A stretch of 64,000 nucleotides of DNA from Diplolepis rosae (lineage: Eukaryota; Arthropoda; Insecta; Hymenoptera; Diplolepididae). Position numbers and translations under genes: made by a program. This document shows positions 47,792-62,700 of this stretch, piece after piece. The stretch's first letter is position 1; every line of letters begins with the position of its first letter. The stretch spans positions 20,992,001 to 21,056,000 of the forward strand of contig JAPYXD010000723.1 of NCBI GenBank assembly GCA_030998225.1, written 5' to 3'. The notes below the pieces were generated by a model. That model was not told the DNA's origin. It saw only the letters and a list, made by a program, of their open reading frames with translations, and did not search any database.

Positions 47792-50700
47792 CTGGAAAAA
47801 CAATTCAATTACTTTTCTCTTATCATAATTTTTTTTTTTTTATTCATTTTATTTTGAATTTATTCTTTAAGATGTGAATTGTTGTTTTTGCTAATCAAAG
47901 TATTTTTATTGAAAATTGATTCTGTTTTTAGCTGAAATTGTGGATTTACCTGGACGCGATGATTTTCTTTGTCGCACACGTAGATAAATCCAAGAGCATC
48001 TGTAGTAATGCCCCAAGGATAGTTGAATCGTCCATCAGCCGTTCCCTGGGAACCGAAAGCCCTAAGGAAACGACCAGAGGGATCCAAAACCTGGATACGA
48101 TGATTGTATCGGTCAGCGATGATAAATTGCCCGATCCTGTTTACGGCTACTCCTGCGAGACAGTCAAATTGTCCTTCTCCACTTCCGTACGTTCCAAACT
48201 CCTTCATGAAGTTTCCGTTTCCATCAAAGACCTATTTAAATCATATTTAAAAGAGCATTTATTGTATTGTTAATAAAAATATATAAAATTTTCAATCAAT
48301 CAAATTTGCTTGGGTCAAACGAAAAAAAGTCATTTCTGCTTCTGGCATCACTTACTTGAACACGATGATTGGAGCTATCGGCAACGACGATGGAATTGTC
48401 TGGCCCGACAGCAAGGCCTCTGGGCCAAGTAAAACATCCGGCTTCGCTCCCCCGCATCCCAAATTTAAACAGCTGCCGTCGCTTCAACAGGTACTGACCT
48501 CTGTTATCATCAAGACAAAATAATCAGTTCCATGCATTCAGGAGCATTTTATAATTTAAATTTCATTAATTTTTTAATAGAAAATAGTCCTCATTCAATG
48601 GTGTTTTCAATTAAATAAAAATTATCAATTTCGTACACATCCACTGAAAAAATCAGTAGTTATATTAACTACTTTATTAGTAAGGAATTTTCTATAAATT
48701 TTCGCTAATTGCCTTAATCTTAATTGTTCAAATAACCAAATCATGTGATTAAATGATTAAAGCAACTAATACAATTACGTGAAAAGTTTTTACTAGTAAT
48801 GCAGTCAACACAACTACTCATTTATGAGAGTCCCACAAAACCAATCGTTAGCTAAAAATATAGGCAACAAGCCAGTAATTAAAACAGGGATTAGAAATAT
48901 AATAATATGTAAAACATATTCCACATTGAAATAAATGATTAGCTGATTTAACTACTTCGATTCGTACAATATGACACTGCTACTTTATTGGTTGGCAAAA
49001 CTACTTTTTTTGTTGATATTCCTATCCGCATTATTATTTCAAAGACGTAGATAGAAAAATCGAAAAAAGTAGTTGTGCTAACTAATAAAGTATAAATGAT
49101 ATATTTCAAAAAACCAAAGTAGTAGGTTTAACTATTTTTTTCTAGTGCACGCATTCAGGGGTGTATTTTGATAAAAATTCCCCTTTTTAGGGTAAAATAA
49201 CTTACTATAGATGGTTTTTTCAATGAAATGAAATTATAAATTTTGCATTAATTCTATAGCCAATTGTTAATCAAAAATAAGACAAAACCAAATTATAATC
49301 TGTAAAACGCTGGTCACACCCAGGCATTCAATAGTATTCTCCAATATATATTTCATTTGCTTTTTGAGGGTCAAATAACCATCAATCAAATGAAAGTTGT
49401 AAATTTTGCATTCATTCTACAAAAAAAAGCCAAATGTTAGATACAAATGTGTGTAACAAGCCGATAAATGAAACAAGAAATATAATAATGTATAAGACAC
49501 TGATCATTTCCGCAGATTCAGAGGTACATTTTAATAAAAATTTCACTCGTTTCTTTTAGGGTGAAATGACTCTCAAATTAAAATTAAACATTTGCACTCA
49601 TCTTGCAAAGCTAATTCTTAGCTGAAAATTAAGAAACCAATACACATACATTATTATTATTATTATTATAATAATGATTTAAAAAACGCTGACCACTCTC
49701 ACGCATTCAAGAGTTTTTTTCTAGTAAAAATTCAATTTGTTCTTTGAAGGTAAAAGTAATGAATTATTGTTTTCTCCAATCAAATGAAAGTTATTAATAT
49801 TGCATTAATTCTAGAAAAGAAAGCCAATCATTAACTAAAAGTAACAAGCCAAGAAATAAAACAGGAAGTAGACTTATTATAGATAATTGTAAAACGGTCA
49901 TCAGTCCCACACATTCAGGGGTATTTTGTAATTAAAATTTTGTTTGTTTTTTGGAGGGTCAAACCTTTTCAGAAATGGTATCTCGGTTCCACTTACCTAG
50001 TGGAGGAACCTGCTGCCGCGGGTATAGCGGGAGCTGCTATAGGGGACGTGGGGGAGCCTGACGGGTTTTTTTGGTCGTCGTCAGAAGATTCGAATGAAGT
50101 TTGACCCGGCTGTCTCAGAGGTAGACCGAGCGACAACCTCCTGGAGGTTGCGCTTGCACTATGACATTGAAGAAATTTCGGTCAAGATTGTTTTCTCAAA
50201 AGCAACTAAAAGACTTTTATTTTTCAAAGTCGTCACAGACATTTCATTGGAATACATGATACTTTTTAGTCAGTCTGATAATAATCAGAGGCTCAGGAAT
50301 TCATGACAAAGAAAACAAGAGAAACTTAAATGTTTCTGGAAAAAAATACACATATATTTTAGTTCTTAGTTGATTGAAACGAATATTTTTTAATTTTATA
50401 AATAAATTTCTTCAATTGAGATGGTTTTTCACAAGGGTAAAACTGAAAACAAACTACACAATAGGAAAGATGATAAAGGAAAGTTTAGCAAATACCTTGT
50501 AAAAGAGCATTTTTTAGGAATTTTTAGAATAAAATTTTCAATAAATTTCAAAAACAAGTGTATAATATTTTCTTCCCCTTACATCGATATTTATTAAAAA
50601 GAGGAAAGGCACAATATAATATCAAATTCAACAAGCAATAAGGAGAAGGTAAAATTGAATGAGTTATAAGAAATTTTACACATTCATGTTTTTTTCTTAC

Positions 50701-53700
50701 AACAAAAGGGCTGTTGTAAAAATTAATTAACATGTGCTTACATAATATTTGAATTCCTCCTTACAATCCTTGCTTGATGCCCTTTCAGATGGTTTATTAT
50801 GTAAGTTACGTTATTCCTGTAGGTTTAAATTCAAATTCTTTTAACATTGTTCCTTTTTATGAACTTCGACAAACTTCATGAAGTTATTTAAACCTTTTTT
50901 TTCAATAAGAATAGTTTATAGAAACTTTTTTGACTTCTATATACTTTACTGAATTGGGCGAATATTAAAATTTTTTTAGATGGTATTTTAATGAATTAAT
51001 GATGCTTTTTTGGGATCGAAGAAAATCACATCGATGACTTTCTTGGTTTGTTTCAGGAGTCGAATTTGTATCCAGGTGAAAATGAAAGTTATGTTTAGAC
51101 ATGTAAAATCATTCTCTATAAAAGATACAATTTTGAACTTTGGTTAAATATTATTTTTGTTCACTTAATAATCGATGGAGATAAATATAGAAGTGACAAA
51201 CTTTTTTTGCTGTCCCAACAAAATGTTAGTTTTCATCACACAAATTTTTGTCAATCAAAAAACAATAACAAACTCTTTTGTTGGGAAAACTAAAAACTTG
51301 TAACGATTCAAAAAACTGATATTGAAACAAAGGATGTCCGTTTGAAAATGGTATTTTTTGTTTTTCAGTACCAATGCTGTCTGATTATAAAGTTATATTT
51401 TCACTGAAAAAATAGACCTTGTTGTCCAGTGATTATGAAGGGTATTAATTTCCAAGGGATTTCTAAATTAAATTTCCATTCAATTTTACGCAAATTTTTG
51501 TTTATTTCTCATCTTTAGAAGAATTCGAGATTCCAAACACTCGAGTGTCTACAGTCGGGTGTACATTTCTCTATAAAAACTTTCCATCAAATTTCATATA
51601 CTTTTTCTAAAGAATTTATAAATTTACTTATCTAGAAAATTTTGATAAACTAGATCCTACCTAGAAGATGGGATTGAAGAGGTGGTAGGCGGTTCCTTGT
51701 CCTTGGTGCTCCTATTTCCATATTTGTTCTTGAGGTATCGAGCCCAGGAACTAAGGGCAGCGCCGTCTTTTTCGACGCCTCCTCGATCGCGATCCGGACT
51801 TGGATCCCTGGACTTTAGGGCATGGGTGCTGCGGCTCCTTGCCAGTTCCGATCCTGCCCCGTACTTGGCTGCAAGATAGGCGTTCGGGGACTGGGTCGTC
51901 GGAGACGGTGGACTTTCGTCGATGTCTAGGTCCTCGCCACCGAAATTGTGAGAGCTCCGTGACCTCGCTAATCTCTGCCTCCTTTCCTTCATAACTGCAT
52001 ACCTCGACTTTGGAGATAGCGGCTCTATCGGCTCCGGATCCACTGGTTCTCGTTCGCGTTCCCGGGGCGGTGCCATCGTTGTCTGACTTCTGCTCTTGTT
52101 TAGGAATCTGGAAGTTGCCAAAACCGGGATATCCTCAAATTATTACCACCACACCCTTCATTTCCTTCTATCCCTTTTCATTTTTTTTGCAACGCTGAAC
52201 ATCTTTATTTTAAGAATTTTCAAACAGAAAATATAAAATCAAAATTGAAAGGGGATTTTACATTGATCAGCTCAAAAAGTGGATGTAATTTTTGATATTT
52301 CACTTTTTAAATATTTAATAACATGTCTCATATTTTGGAAATATATGCTAAAAAAGTTTTGACTTAAATCGCTTTTTTCATATTGTGCTATTCTGTTGAT
52401 TACCCTTTTTCAAAATAGTTACTGCTCTTCAAATAGGCATAAAACAAATTCTGATCGTAAATATATTCAACAAAATAAAATAATAACAATGAGAATTTTA
52501 CAATTTGATGTTGATATATTGCCAAAAAGAATAATAAAAAACATTCATTAAATTGACTGATGCAAAGACTATTCATATAAACTACTTTATTGGTGAAAAT
52601 TTATCTACAATCTCATTTATCATTTAATTACTTAAAGTAACTATTTCGTTTTTTAAAGTTACAATTTGAAATACACTACCGGTCAGAATTGTGGGACCAC
52701 CTGCATGAATTTGTTTTATTAAATTTTAAAGAAGTTATTGCAGAAATAGTCAAGATTTCAATGCTTTCTTATATTTAAAATATAATTTTGCTGAGAAAAA
52801 CATTTTTATAAGATATATAAAAAATATAACCATGAATTTTCTATAGAATTCCCTTAAAATATACATTCATATAATCTTTATTATGATTTACCTTCAGATG
52901 AAATACTTTCGAAATTTCTCTACTTTTTTGTTGCAATTTTAACTTTTCGCATTATGCAAAAAAAAAAAATTATACATTTATAATGACTATTTATTGCTAT
53001 TTTTGGACTTTGGACTTTTGACTTTTTTTGCAATAATTTCTTCAAAATTTAACAAAACGACTGCATTCTGGACTCATTTTAAAGATAATTTTGATAGCTT
53101 TCAATTTATTAAGAGTACAAATTTCATCACTCACAGAATTAAAATTAAGATAATTCAAGCAATCAGTGTGAGTTTAAAAAATTACGAAAAGTTTAAAAAA
53201 CAATTTTGTTCGAAATTTTATTCACTTTTTAAGCGGACCAAGAAAGAATCTCCTACCTCTCGCAATTAAATTTGTTTATTAATTTATTGGTTGTTATTAG
53301 GTGACAATGCTATTTTTAAAGATTATTTAACTCTATTTTATAGGGTGGAAAAAATTTGAAAAATTAAAATTAAGGAAAAATTGGATGAAAAGTCGGAAAT
53401 AAATTAGTTGAACCGACTATTTCCTTGGTTTTTTTACATATCATTTTTTTTATCAAGTTTTTTTTAGTGGAAGTATGCAAACATTATCTCAAACAAAATA
53501 AGTCATTAAAAGTTTAAATTAAAAGAAAATTATAGATTTTTTATTGGTGGAATCATATAGTCCAAAAACAGCTAAAAACGAATCAAATTTGCCTATTGAT
53601 TCCGACCATAAAAATGTATAATTTTTATCCGATTGAAACTATTCATGGCTCATTTTATTCAAGATAATATTTTTGACTATTACACTAAAAAGACTCGATA

Positions 53701-56700
53701 AAACAATATTCTAAATAAAAAAAAAACTGAAGAAATATCCACTTAGACTAACTATTTTTCGAATTATCTCTCCAATTCTCTCTTACGGCCGTATGGTAGA
53801 CTCAAACGTTAGCAATTAAATACGACCGCTTTATAATTAAAAATATTAATTTAAACAAATTTTCCAGAGAATTTAAAAATTATTATTTTATCAATAAAGC
53901 GGTCGTATATAGTTGGTAATGACAGAACTTACCAAACGGCCTTAAAGAAAAAATATTTCATTAAACATTTTTTTGAATTTTTTAGATATTTATTTGATAA
54001 TCAAAGAGTTCTCAATAAAAATAGGGTCGAAGAAATTCAAAATGCCTCAAAATATATTTCTATAATTTTTAACATGGCTTAGTAATTTACAACTAAAATT
54101 TATAAATTTCATGCCATTGAGAAATTCTATTCGAGCGAGTAATATTTTCACTTCTCTCATTTAACTAAATTTTCAAAATGTAAAGTAATTTTCCATATGA
54201 TTATAGTAACAATAGTTTCAAGCTGTAAATTTTTACACTAATGCGATTCAATATTACTAATTGAATTTTATAAATTATTCTGATCCCAGTCTGTTACAAA
54301 TCAGAATAACAAGAAGATGAACATAAAACTTGAAATACTGCAACTGCATACTGTTTATGTTATTATTTTTATTCTTTCTAACTAATATATTTTATTCTAT
54401 TCTATACGTGCTTTAAGCCTGGTTAAGTAATTATCCAACAAGAAAAAATATTTGCTCTATGTAACTGTAATAAATCCATATTAGTTGAAGCAAAATAAGT
54501 ATATAAAGTTTCCGTGACTATCAGCCGTTAGTTGATATTGTTAGCTCTATTGATTAATCAATAATTAAATTCCATTAAATTCTTACTAAATTTTTTGGGG
54601 CAGAAAGAACGGTCTTAAAAAAATATTGTCGAATATGAAAACCCACTTTACCCACTGCGAGAGACTAGTATACAAAAATCTAGAAAACAGTTGTTTCATA
54701 TAAAATTAGTAACTACAAGAATATGCAATAAAGTGATAATACACAATTATGAGTCATAATTAATAAAAAAGACCCTAGTTAGTCAAAAAATTAATATCGC
54801 GTCTAATTTCAAAAACAGTTTTTTAAGGGAAGGGCTTTTTGCAAATCGTTACGTCCAATTGACTTTGGTTGTGACAAAATCCACAGACTGACCAAATAAA
54901 ACAAAAAATAGAGCTTTGAAAAATAAAAAAAATTCCTGAAATATTTTTGATATTTTGTGAAAAAACCTTCATTTTAAGGGATATAAATGAGAGTCCACAA
55001 GCGGGAAGCAACATACTTAGTGATACAGAAAGAACTAGGACGGTTTTTGACAGGGAAATAAAAAATGCGAATTATCACAAAAATGCAGTTTATTTACCAC
55101 ACTGACAAAACCGATGCAAAAGCGTATATGTTTTCGCTGAGAAAAAAAAACAACTAGAGTGTACAAAAACTTATCAAATAGATTCGTGTATCGTATCATT
55201 GATAACTCAAGACAAGAAGATAATCATCAAGAATTATCAGTTACCCGATTTCTCTTATTGCGCACAACTTTCATGACACTAATTTTCGTTTTCTTTTTTC
55301 TTTTCGGTCAAACAATTTTTGGGATTTAATCAAATTTATCTGGACGGTAATTAAGTTCACATGATTTTAATCACGATTGTAAATTTAATTAAAAAACTTA
55401 TTTGGATTTAAAGAACATTTTAAGGTAAATTCGAGATAGAACTAAAAAGAACTTTCAAGAATGTAATTAAGATTATTTTGGTTTTAACTCTTTACAAAAA
55501 ATGTTAAGGGGTACTGGAAGGAGTTGGGTCGCAGAATTGTTTAGATCCACGTAAAAAATGGGTTACAAAGCTATACACGTACGAGATTAAACATCAGTTA
55601 AGATATAAAATTGTATATGAGACACAGAGCGAATAGGAACGTACATTTGCATACAGGAAACGTTTGTAAACACGTTTTTAACAATTATCACAATTAAGAA
55701 GAAATGCACAGGTCGAACAACGAATAAATATACAAAATGTATATCTTACTAGTCTCACGCCTGAGGATCCTTGCTACTCGCGAGAAAACTATATTTTTTT
55801 ATCATTGTTCGATTTTATTTTTTATAGTTCACGGAGCAAGTTAACTTTTTATTTTATTCTTCTCCGATCTTTCCGCCCGTTAAAATTATGTTAACAGCGA
55901 GATCGTTTTACTTTAAACGCTTGTTAATAACAGAAGGTGTGAGAATCGGAGAAAGACCAGTTTTCACGGAAATAAATTTCGGAGCGACTTGGGTTTCTTT
56001 TTAGTCGGACGGAATTCGTTCAGTCAGTTACAGTGAGATTTGAAGTTTTTTAAATTTTGTGTATTTCTTGGCAGTCTTTTTATTTATATGTCGAGGATTT
56101 GGCATTGTAGATGAGTTGATTGATTTCGAGATATTTATTTCTGATTGATCTATCGATATATTTATAGCGTTACTTTTGTTGAAAATTCAATTAAAATTAT
56201 TTTCTTCTATTTGTACTATTTTTTTATGTTAATAATTTATCTGGATTTCTTTTTCTTTCTTTGTAGTACTTTGTCAATTTTATAAATTATTAGTTGAATA
56301 TTTTAAGAATATAATTAATCAGCGTTAAATTTATTCTATTTACGAGTGCTATCATTCTAGATAATAATTACATTATTTTAATTTATACACTTTAATTTTT
56401 TTTTATTCATAAGATTTGAGTTATTAGGTACAACTTGTTAAGAGTTGCAAATTATGAAACAAAATTTATCAAGGATAGTTATTGGTAGTGATTAATTATT
56501 TTTCGAAGAAACCATTCATAAACGCATTTGAGTTATTAGTTTATGGATAACATACCCTTAAAAATTTTATTTCACATTATAATTAAAAAGATGTTAATTA
56601 AGAATTTATTGAATAGCCAATTAGATAAAAGAAAAATTTTGAAAATTTCCACACCTACCTTTTTAATAAAATTTGAGTTTATTTTTTGGAGTATCCAAAA

Positions 56701-59700
56701 AATTTCATTTCTTAAGCTTTAGATAAATTTTCTAAAACTTGAAAAAACTAATGTTACATGACACATATTTTTTAACACAAATATATAACATTACACGAAA
56801 TATATTTTTTTTCATTTTAGTTTTAATTATGTTATTATAGTCATATATAGTTATATTCACGAAACCCCTTCTGATGAAAAAATATTTCTCTATATCAAAC
56901 CTTAATGAAATTATAGAGTAATAAAACACTGGAAAAGGAAGCAAAACCCCCAAGCGAAATTATTCCAAATTCAAAATCTTTTTCGATATTTTTGTTTCAT
57001 TTTCTAAAAGTTCTATCAATCTATTGATTCATTCAGACATAAATGTCTGATTACTTACAATTTAGAATTCCCGTAGAATTTATTAACTTGAAATTCTATT
57101 CCATAAAGATTTAATGAATTATTATTTGTAAAATCTTCGCAGCTGATAGCACTCGTTTTTATATTTTCTTATAATAATCAATGAAGAAACTTTATCAAAT
57201 TGAAAATACAGAAAAGATAGACAAGCAGCAGCAATCCATAAAAATAATAAAGCTCAATCATCCTTTCTGTGACGATAACTTATTGTTTAAAGAAAAACAG
57301 CAGCAAAGGGAATGTTTCGTTTCGGTCTTTATCTGATTCTTAAATCTGCCACCTTCGACTTTTAATGCGTCAAGACGTTTCCGTCACATGAACAGATTAA
57401 AGAGAACGCTGTAAAAAAGCACGGAAACACAGAGAACGGTGGTTACCATTTGCATCGGTACACTCATGTTGCTCTCAGGTGTTTCCTCATTCTTGTTATT
57501 TTGCGAAGCGTTCATCATCAAGGCATCATTATCGCCACTTTTATCCCCGACTGAGTCGGTCGTTCGGAAAATATTTTCTCTTTTAAAAATCTCGTTACCA
57601 TTGAGCATCTGATCGACTCGATCGTTGCTCTTTTTGTTGATATCCTTATCCAGAATAACCCACCCTTCTTCTCCAATACTACATTCCTCTATTGAATTCT
57701 GACGTCCTTCCACATTTATGTTGATTTCCTCCTCCATTCTGTTGTTATCTACTGGAGGAATTGATGAAAGAGTCCCATCTGTCTCACCTTCTGACTCGTC
57801 AGAAGTCATCCATCCATTTTTTCCAATACTGCTTTGTCCATAAGTTCTACTCCTCGGGTTATCTGAATTCGAAATACTTTCATCGTTTCGTTCGTCGTTT
57901 TCTTCATCAGACTCTTTGCTTTCATCGGTCGTTAAAATGATTTTCGTAAAGGCTATTTTAACAGTTGAGTCTTCTTCTTTTACTACCCATCCATTGTCAT
58001 CTAACAAGCTCTCCTCCTCTATCTTCTTCTTAAGAATACTTTGACCAGTGTCCTCTAGTATTGTTTCTAAACTATGAGCTGATCCTCCGCTTTCCTCTTC
58101 CTCTGACTCTGACACAGAACTTGGATTATTTTTATTTAAACCATTCTCTTTTGTATGTTCGTCGTCTTCTTCTTCTTTTTTTTCTTCTTCTTTTGAACTG
58201 GATTTGTTGTTTATTATAATTTGTGGCATTCCATTAATCTCTACTTTCATTGCTCTTGAAGATTTATTATTTTCTAATTTAGTATCTTCACTCCCCTCAC
58301 TTTCTTCACTCTCTTCTTCGTTTGTACTCTCCATAATTGGTCTCAAAATCCTATCAAGTTGGTCCCCATTCTTGGTCTCTTCTCCGTTCATGACACTTAC
58401 TAATTCTCCCGAGATGACTCTATCTTCCGGATGAAATTTGCCGTTGTTGCTTTCAGGTTCTTGTTTGCTTTCGGAATAGCCAATAGTTATGCTATTGTGT
58501 TTCTCCTCATTTTCCTTAAGTTCAACCTTCTTCCTAAGATCACTTTCCAAATTATTTGTGGGGTTGTCGACGACGATTCCGGATGATATACTCTGGAACC
58601 CGTTGTCGATGATATCACGCCCGGAGTCTCGACTAGACAAGAAGATATTCTGATCATTATTGCGAACTACATTATCGCCAACGATCGTTCTGCTAAGTTC
58701 CATTGTTAAAATGTTTCTTTCATTTTCATTGTCATTACTATCATTAATACTGGGATTATCATTGGTTTTCAGATCGTTCGCCCTACGACCGGTTTCTAGT
58801 AAAATTTCCGTGCTTCTGGACTTTGAGTCCGCTATGCAAACATTATTGTTATGACTGTCATTAGTATTTAGAGATACTGGAGTTTCGTCTAGTTTCGAAT
58901 TACCGTCCGACTGACTTTCAAGATAATTAATCTCTTTTTGAGGATAGTTTATTTCCGCGTTAACTGTCGCGATTTTGTTACTTGCAACACTATCCGTTGA
59001 CGATTTATCGCTTTCGTTATTAACAGGCCTTAAATCATTTTTAACCGAAGGTTTATTGAAGTTATAACCCAAGCCGTGAATGTCGTGATCGTTTGTTACG
59101 AACCTGCTAGTATAGCCGCCAGGTGACGTCATCGAAGTCGTCGTTGGAGTTGTAGTCTGCGCTGGACTTCCCCTCGGGCTACTATACCTAAAAAAATGTT
59201 CAAATTATTGATTTATTTTAATTAAGAGTTTTCACAGTTACTAGAACTTTAATTCATAATCAAGCAAAACAGTAAGCCTTTTGAAAATTCTGTAGCTTTG
59301 AACTCTACAATTTTTAATGTCAAAGTATACGAGGGCTGTTCAATAAGTCCGTGACTTTGAAAGGAAGAACACTTTTTATAACAAAAATTCCAATTTATTT
59401 TTCAACATAGTCCCCTTTTAACTGTATACATTTATTATAGGGGTACTCAAGCTTCTTTATGCCCTCTAAAAGGTAATTTTTATCAAACCCCTCAAAATAC
59501 TCATTTGTCGCAGCAATAATCTCTTCGTTCGATGAAAATCTTGTACCTCCAAGCCAAGTTTTCATGTTAGGAAACAAAAAATAATCGGAAGGAGCCAAAT
59601 CTGGGGAATAAGGTGGATGAGGAAGTATTTCGTAGCGTAAAAAAAATACTTTGGCCGTTGCAATGGCACTCGTGTGAGATGGTGCATTGTTGTGGTGGAA

Positions 59701-62700
59701 AAACACTTTTTTACGTCAGATGGGGCCGCTTATCCTTCATTATGACATCAAATCGATCTAATAATGAGGCATAATACTCTCCTGTAATAGTTTCTCCCTT
59801 CTATAGATAATCGATTAATATTATACCATGTGAGTACCAAAAAATTGTGGCCATGACCTTACCGGCTGATGGAACCGTCTCCGCTTTTTTCGGCGCAGAT
59901 TCGCCAGGCCCAGTCCACATTTTCGACTGATTTCTTGTTTCTGGCGTACAATATTGAATCCAAGTTTCATCAACAGTTACACAACGTCGCAAAAATTCCT
60001 TTGAATTACGTTGAAACATGCCCAAACATTGCTCAGACGCAACCACACGAGTCCGCTTGTGATCGGCTGTCAGCAAACGCAGCGCCCATCTTGCAGACAG
60101 CTTCCTTATGCCCAAACATTCATGTAAAATGTGCCATACGCGTTCCACTGAAATGATTAGAGTCTCACTAATCTTACGCACTTTCAATCGACGATCGTTG
60201 AGTAAGATTTCGTGGATTTTATCAATCATTTCTTGAGAAGTCACCTCTTTTGAATGGCCAGGACGCTCAGCATCACTTGTGCTAATACGGCCGCAACGAA
60301 ATTCAGTGAACCACTTATGAACCTCGCCATGCGACGGAGCTGACTCCTTATAATATTTTGCGAGCTTTTCTTCAGTTTCTTTGATTGATTTTCTTCGTAG
60401 AAAATAATGTTTAATAAGCACGCGAATTCAACTGGCCGTAAAAAAATGTATGTGCCTCCGGCGCGTAAACTTGTTTTACGCTACAGTTGAGAGTAGCGTG
60501 ATGTTGTGTATTACGATACAGAGGAATGTAATGTGAAAATTTACCTGCGCATGTGCCTATAACCATACAGCGGAGCGTAATCTTCTTCTTCGTACAGCGT
60601 TGGCACCGTACTGACAAAGACTTGTACATTTGAACTGCGCATGCTCTATTACAATACACTACTACTACATAAGATCGAGGAAATCAAAATGGCCGGAACT
60701 AGTCGCGAAATATCAAGTGCAATGGACGAGAATCATGATGAATACTAGATTAGATTCGAGTATACGCATAAAAACTCGCATACGCACCGAAGTCACATAA
60801 TAGTATATTACATGCCTAGGCGCACAATGAGTGTTATTGCGTGACGAGCGACAATCCTCGCAGGAGATCGAAGCCGAGACAAAGCCGAGGCGCGATCAGT
60901 CCTGCGAGCATTGTCGCGAGTCTCGTATTTTCCCGAATTGTTTGCACTGGCACGTACTCTATTTTATGTGCCTCAGCCGCGGAAACTCGTTTCTCCGTTA
61001 TAGCTGAGAGTAAAGCAATGTTGTATATTTCATTACAGAGGAATACAATGTAGAAATTGAACTGCGCATGTGCATTATACTCTTACAGCGGAACGCATTC
61101 TATTTCTTATTCTTTTTCTTCTCACTTCATCTTCGTACAGCGTTAGCACTGACTACTGCACAAGACCGATATAATCAAAATGGCCGGGACTAGTCGCCAA
61201 TTTGCGCCCGCTTCGTACAACTAGCGCAGCAAACAACTAAAATAAGTACTAGATTAGATTCCAATGTACGCATAAAAACTTTTATCCGCACCACAGTCAC
61301 ATAAAATAGAATATGTGCCAATGCACATAATTCGGGACATTGCGAGACTCGCGACAATGCTCGCAGGACTGATCGCGCCTCGGATTCGTCTCGGCTTTGT
61401 CTCGGCTTTGCCTCAGCTACGTCTCGGCTACGTCTCGACTATGCCTCACCTACGCCTCGACTACGCCTTGGCTCCGATCTCCTGCGAACATTGTCGCTCG
61501 TCACGCAATCACCCTCATTGTGTGCCTAGGCACATAATATACTATTATGTGACTTCGGTGCGGATACGAGTTTTTATGCGTACACTCGAATCTAATCTAG
61601 TATTGTAGTTGTTTGCGGCGCCAGTAGTTACACTTGATATTTCGCGACTATTCCCAGCCATTTTGATTTTATCGATCTTGTGTAGTAGTAGCTTGTTGTA
61701 ATAGAGCATGCGCAGTTCAAATGTACAAGGTTTTGTCAGTAGGGTGCTAACGCTATACGAAGAAGAAGAAGAATAAGAAGAAGATTCTGCTCCACTGTAA
61801 GACTATATGCGCATGCGCAGTTCAATTTTTACATTATATTCCTCTGTACCGGAATACGCAACATTCCGTTACTCTTAGCTGTAACGGAAAAACGAGTTTC
61901 CGCGCCGGAGGCACATAAAGGGTTTCCCAATAAGGGTGATATGTTTTGAAATTGAAAAAAAACACTGAATATTCATTCGGAATTGATCGAAATCTTTTTT
62001 ATTATATTGGATATTCTATGCCATTTATGATTTAAAGAATATATCGGCCAAATGTCCCCCGAGACTTGAGCCAAAAATGCGCCTCATCAGAAAAGATGAT
62101 TTTTTGATGAAAATTGGGATCATTTTCAATTGATTCCAGAGCCCAATCCGCGAACTCCCGACGCAAACGATGGTCATTAGGCTTCAGTTCTTGGGCCAGA
62201 ATCATCTTATAGGGATGCAGGCCAAGATCCAATCGCAAAATACGCCAGGTAGTCATCCTGGACAGGCCCAATTCCTGAGATCGGCGTGGCACGGACAATT
62301 CACGGTTTTCCTCGATACTGGCCTGTACGGCTGCTATATTCTGTGTAGAACGTGCGGTACGCATACGATTTTTAGGCTTAGTATCCAATAGAGTAAATTC
62401 ACTCTCCAACTTATCGATTATTCGACGAATTGAGAGCGCGGATGGAGCAGAATGACGACCATATTTTGCATGATATGCTCTTTGAACACCGACAAAACTT
62501 CTCGAATTTTGATTAAATAATTGGACAATTTCCAAACGTTGTGGAAGCGTGAAACTACTCATGATTAAATGGCAAACCTTACTGATGACAACTGACAGCA
62601 GACGTCAAAAATTTCAGTTCAAATGAGCCCGATAGGGACATTCAAAATCATATCACCCCTATTGGGAAACCCTGTATAATAAAACATGTGCCAATGCACA

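Larger units (their letters stand above)
48501..49996. other. Intron of the thin-like gene
   Basis: Holds the inverted-repeat element at 48642-49147 and, at about 49648-49672, a short ATT microsatellite. From 49140 to 49970 a phrase similar to CATTCAGGGGTATTTTGATAA recurs about every 180-200 bp (near 49148, 49322, 49508, 49705 and 49914), each followed by GGTCAAATAAC-like text. This is a degenerate tandem repeat. Confidence 0.6.

Noticed and set aside
52674..53640. Complete Tc1-like element
   Set aside because: Only a left end resembling CACTACCGGTCAGAATTGTG was seen. No matching right end or transposase was found.
60411..60659. 82-codon minus-strand frame upstream of the mariner transposase
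   Set aside because: It runs through the inserted repeat unit into the mariner; no transposase sequence is present in it.
61315..61608. 97-codon frame rich in LRLGYVS-like repeats
   Set aside because: It is translation of the 11-bp tandem array and its flanks, not a gene.
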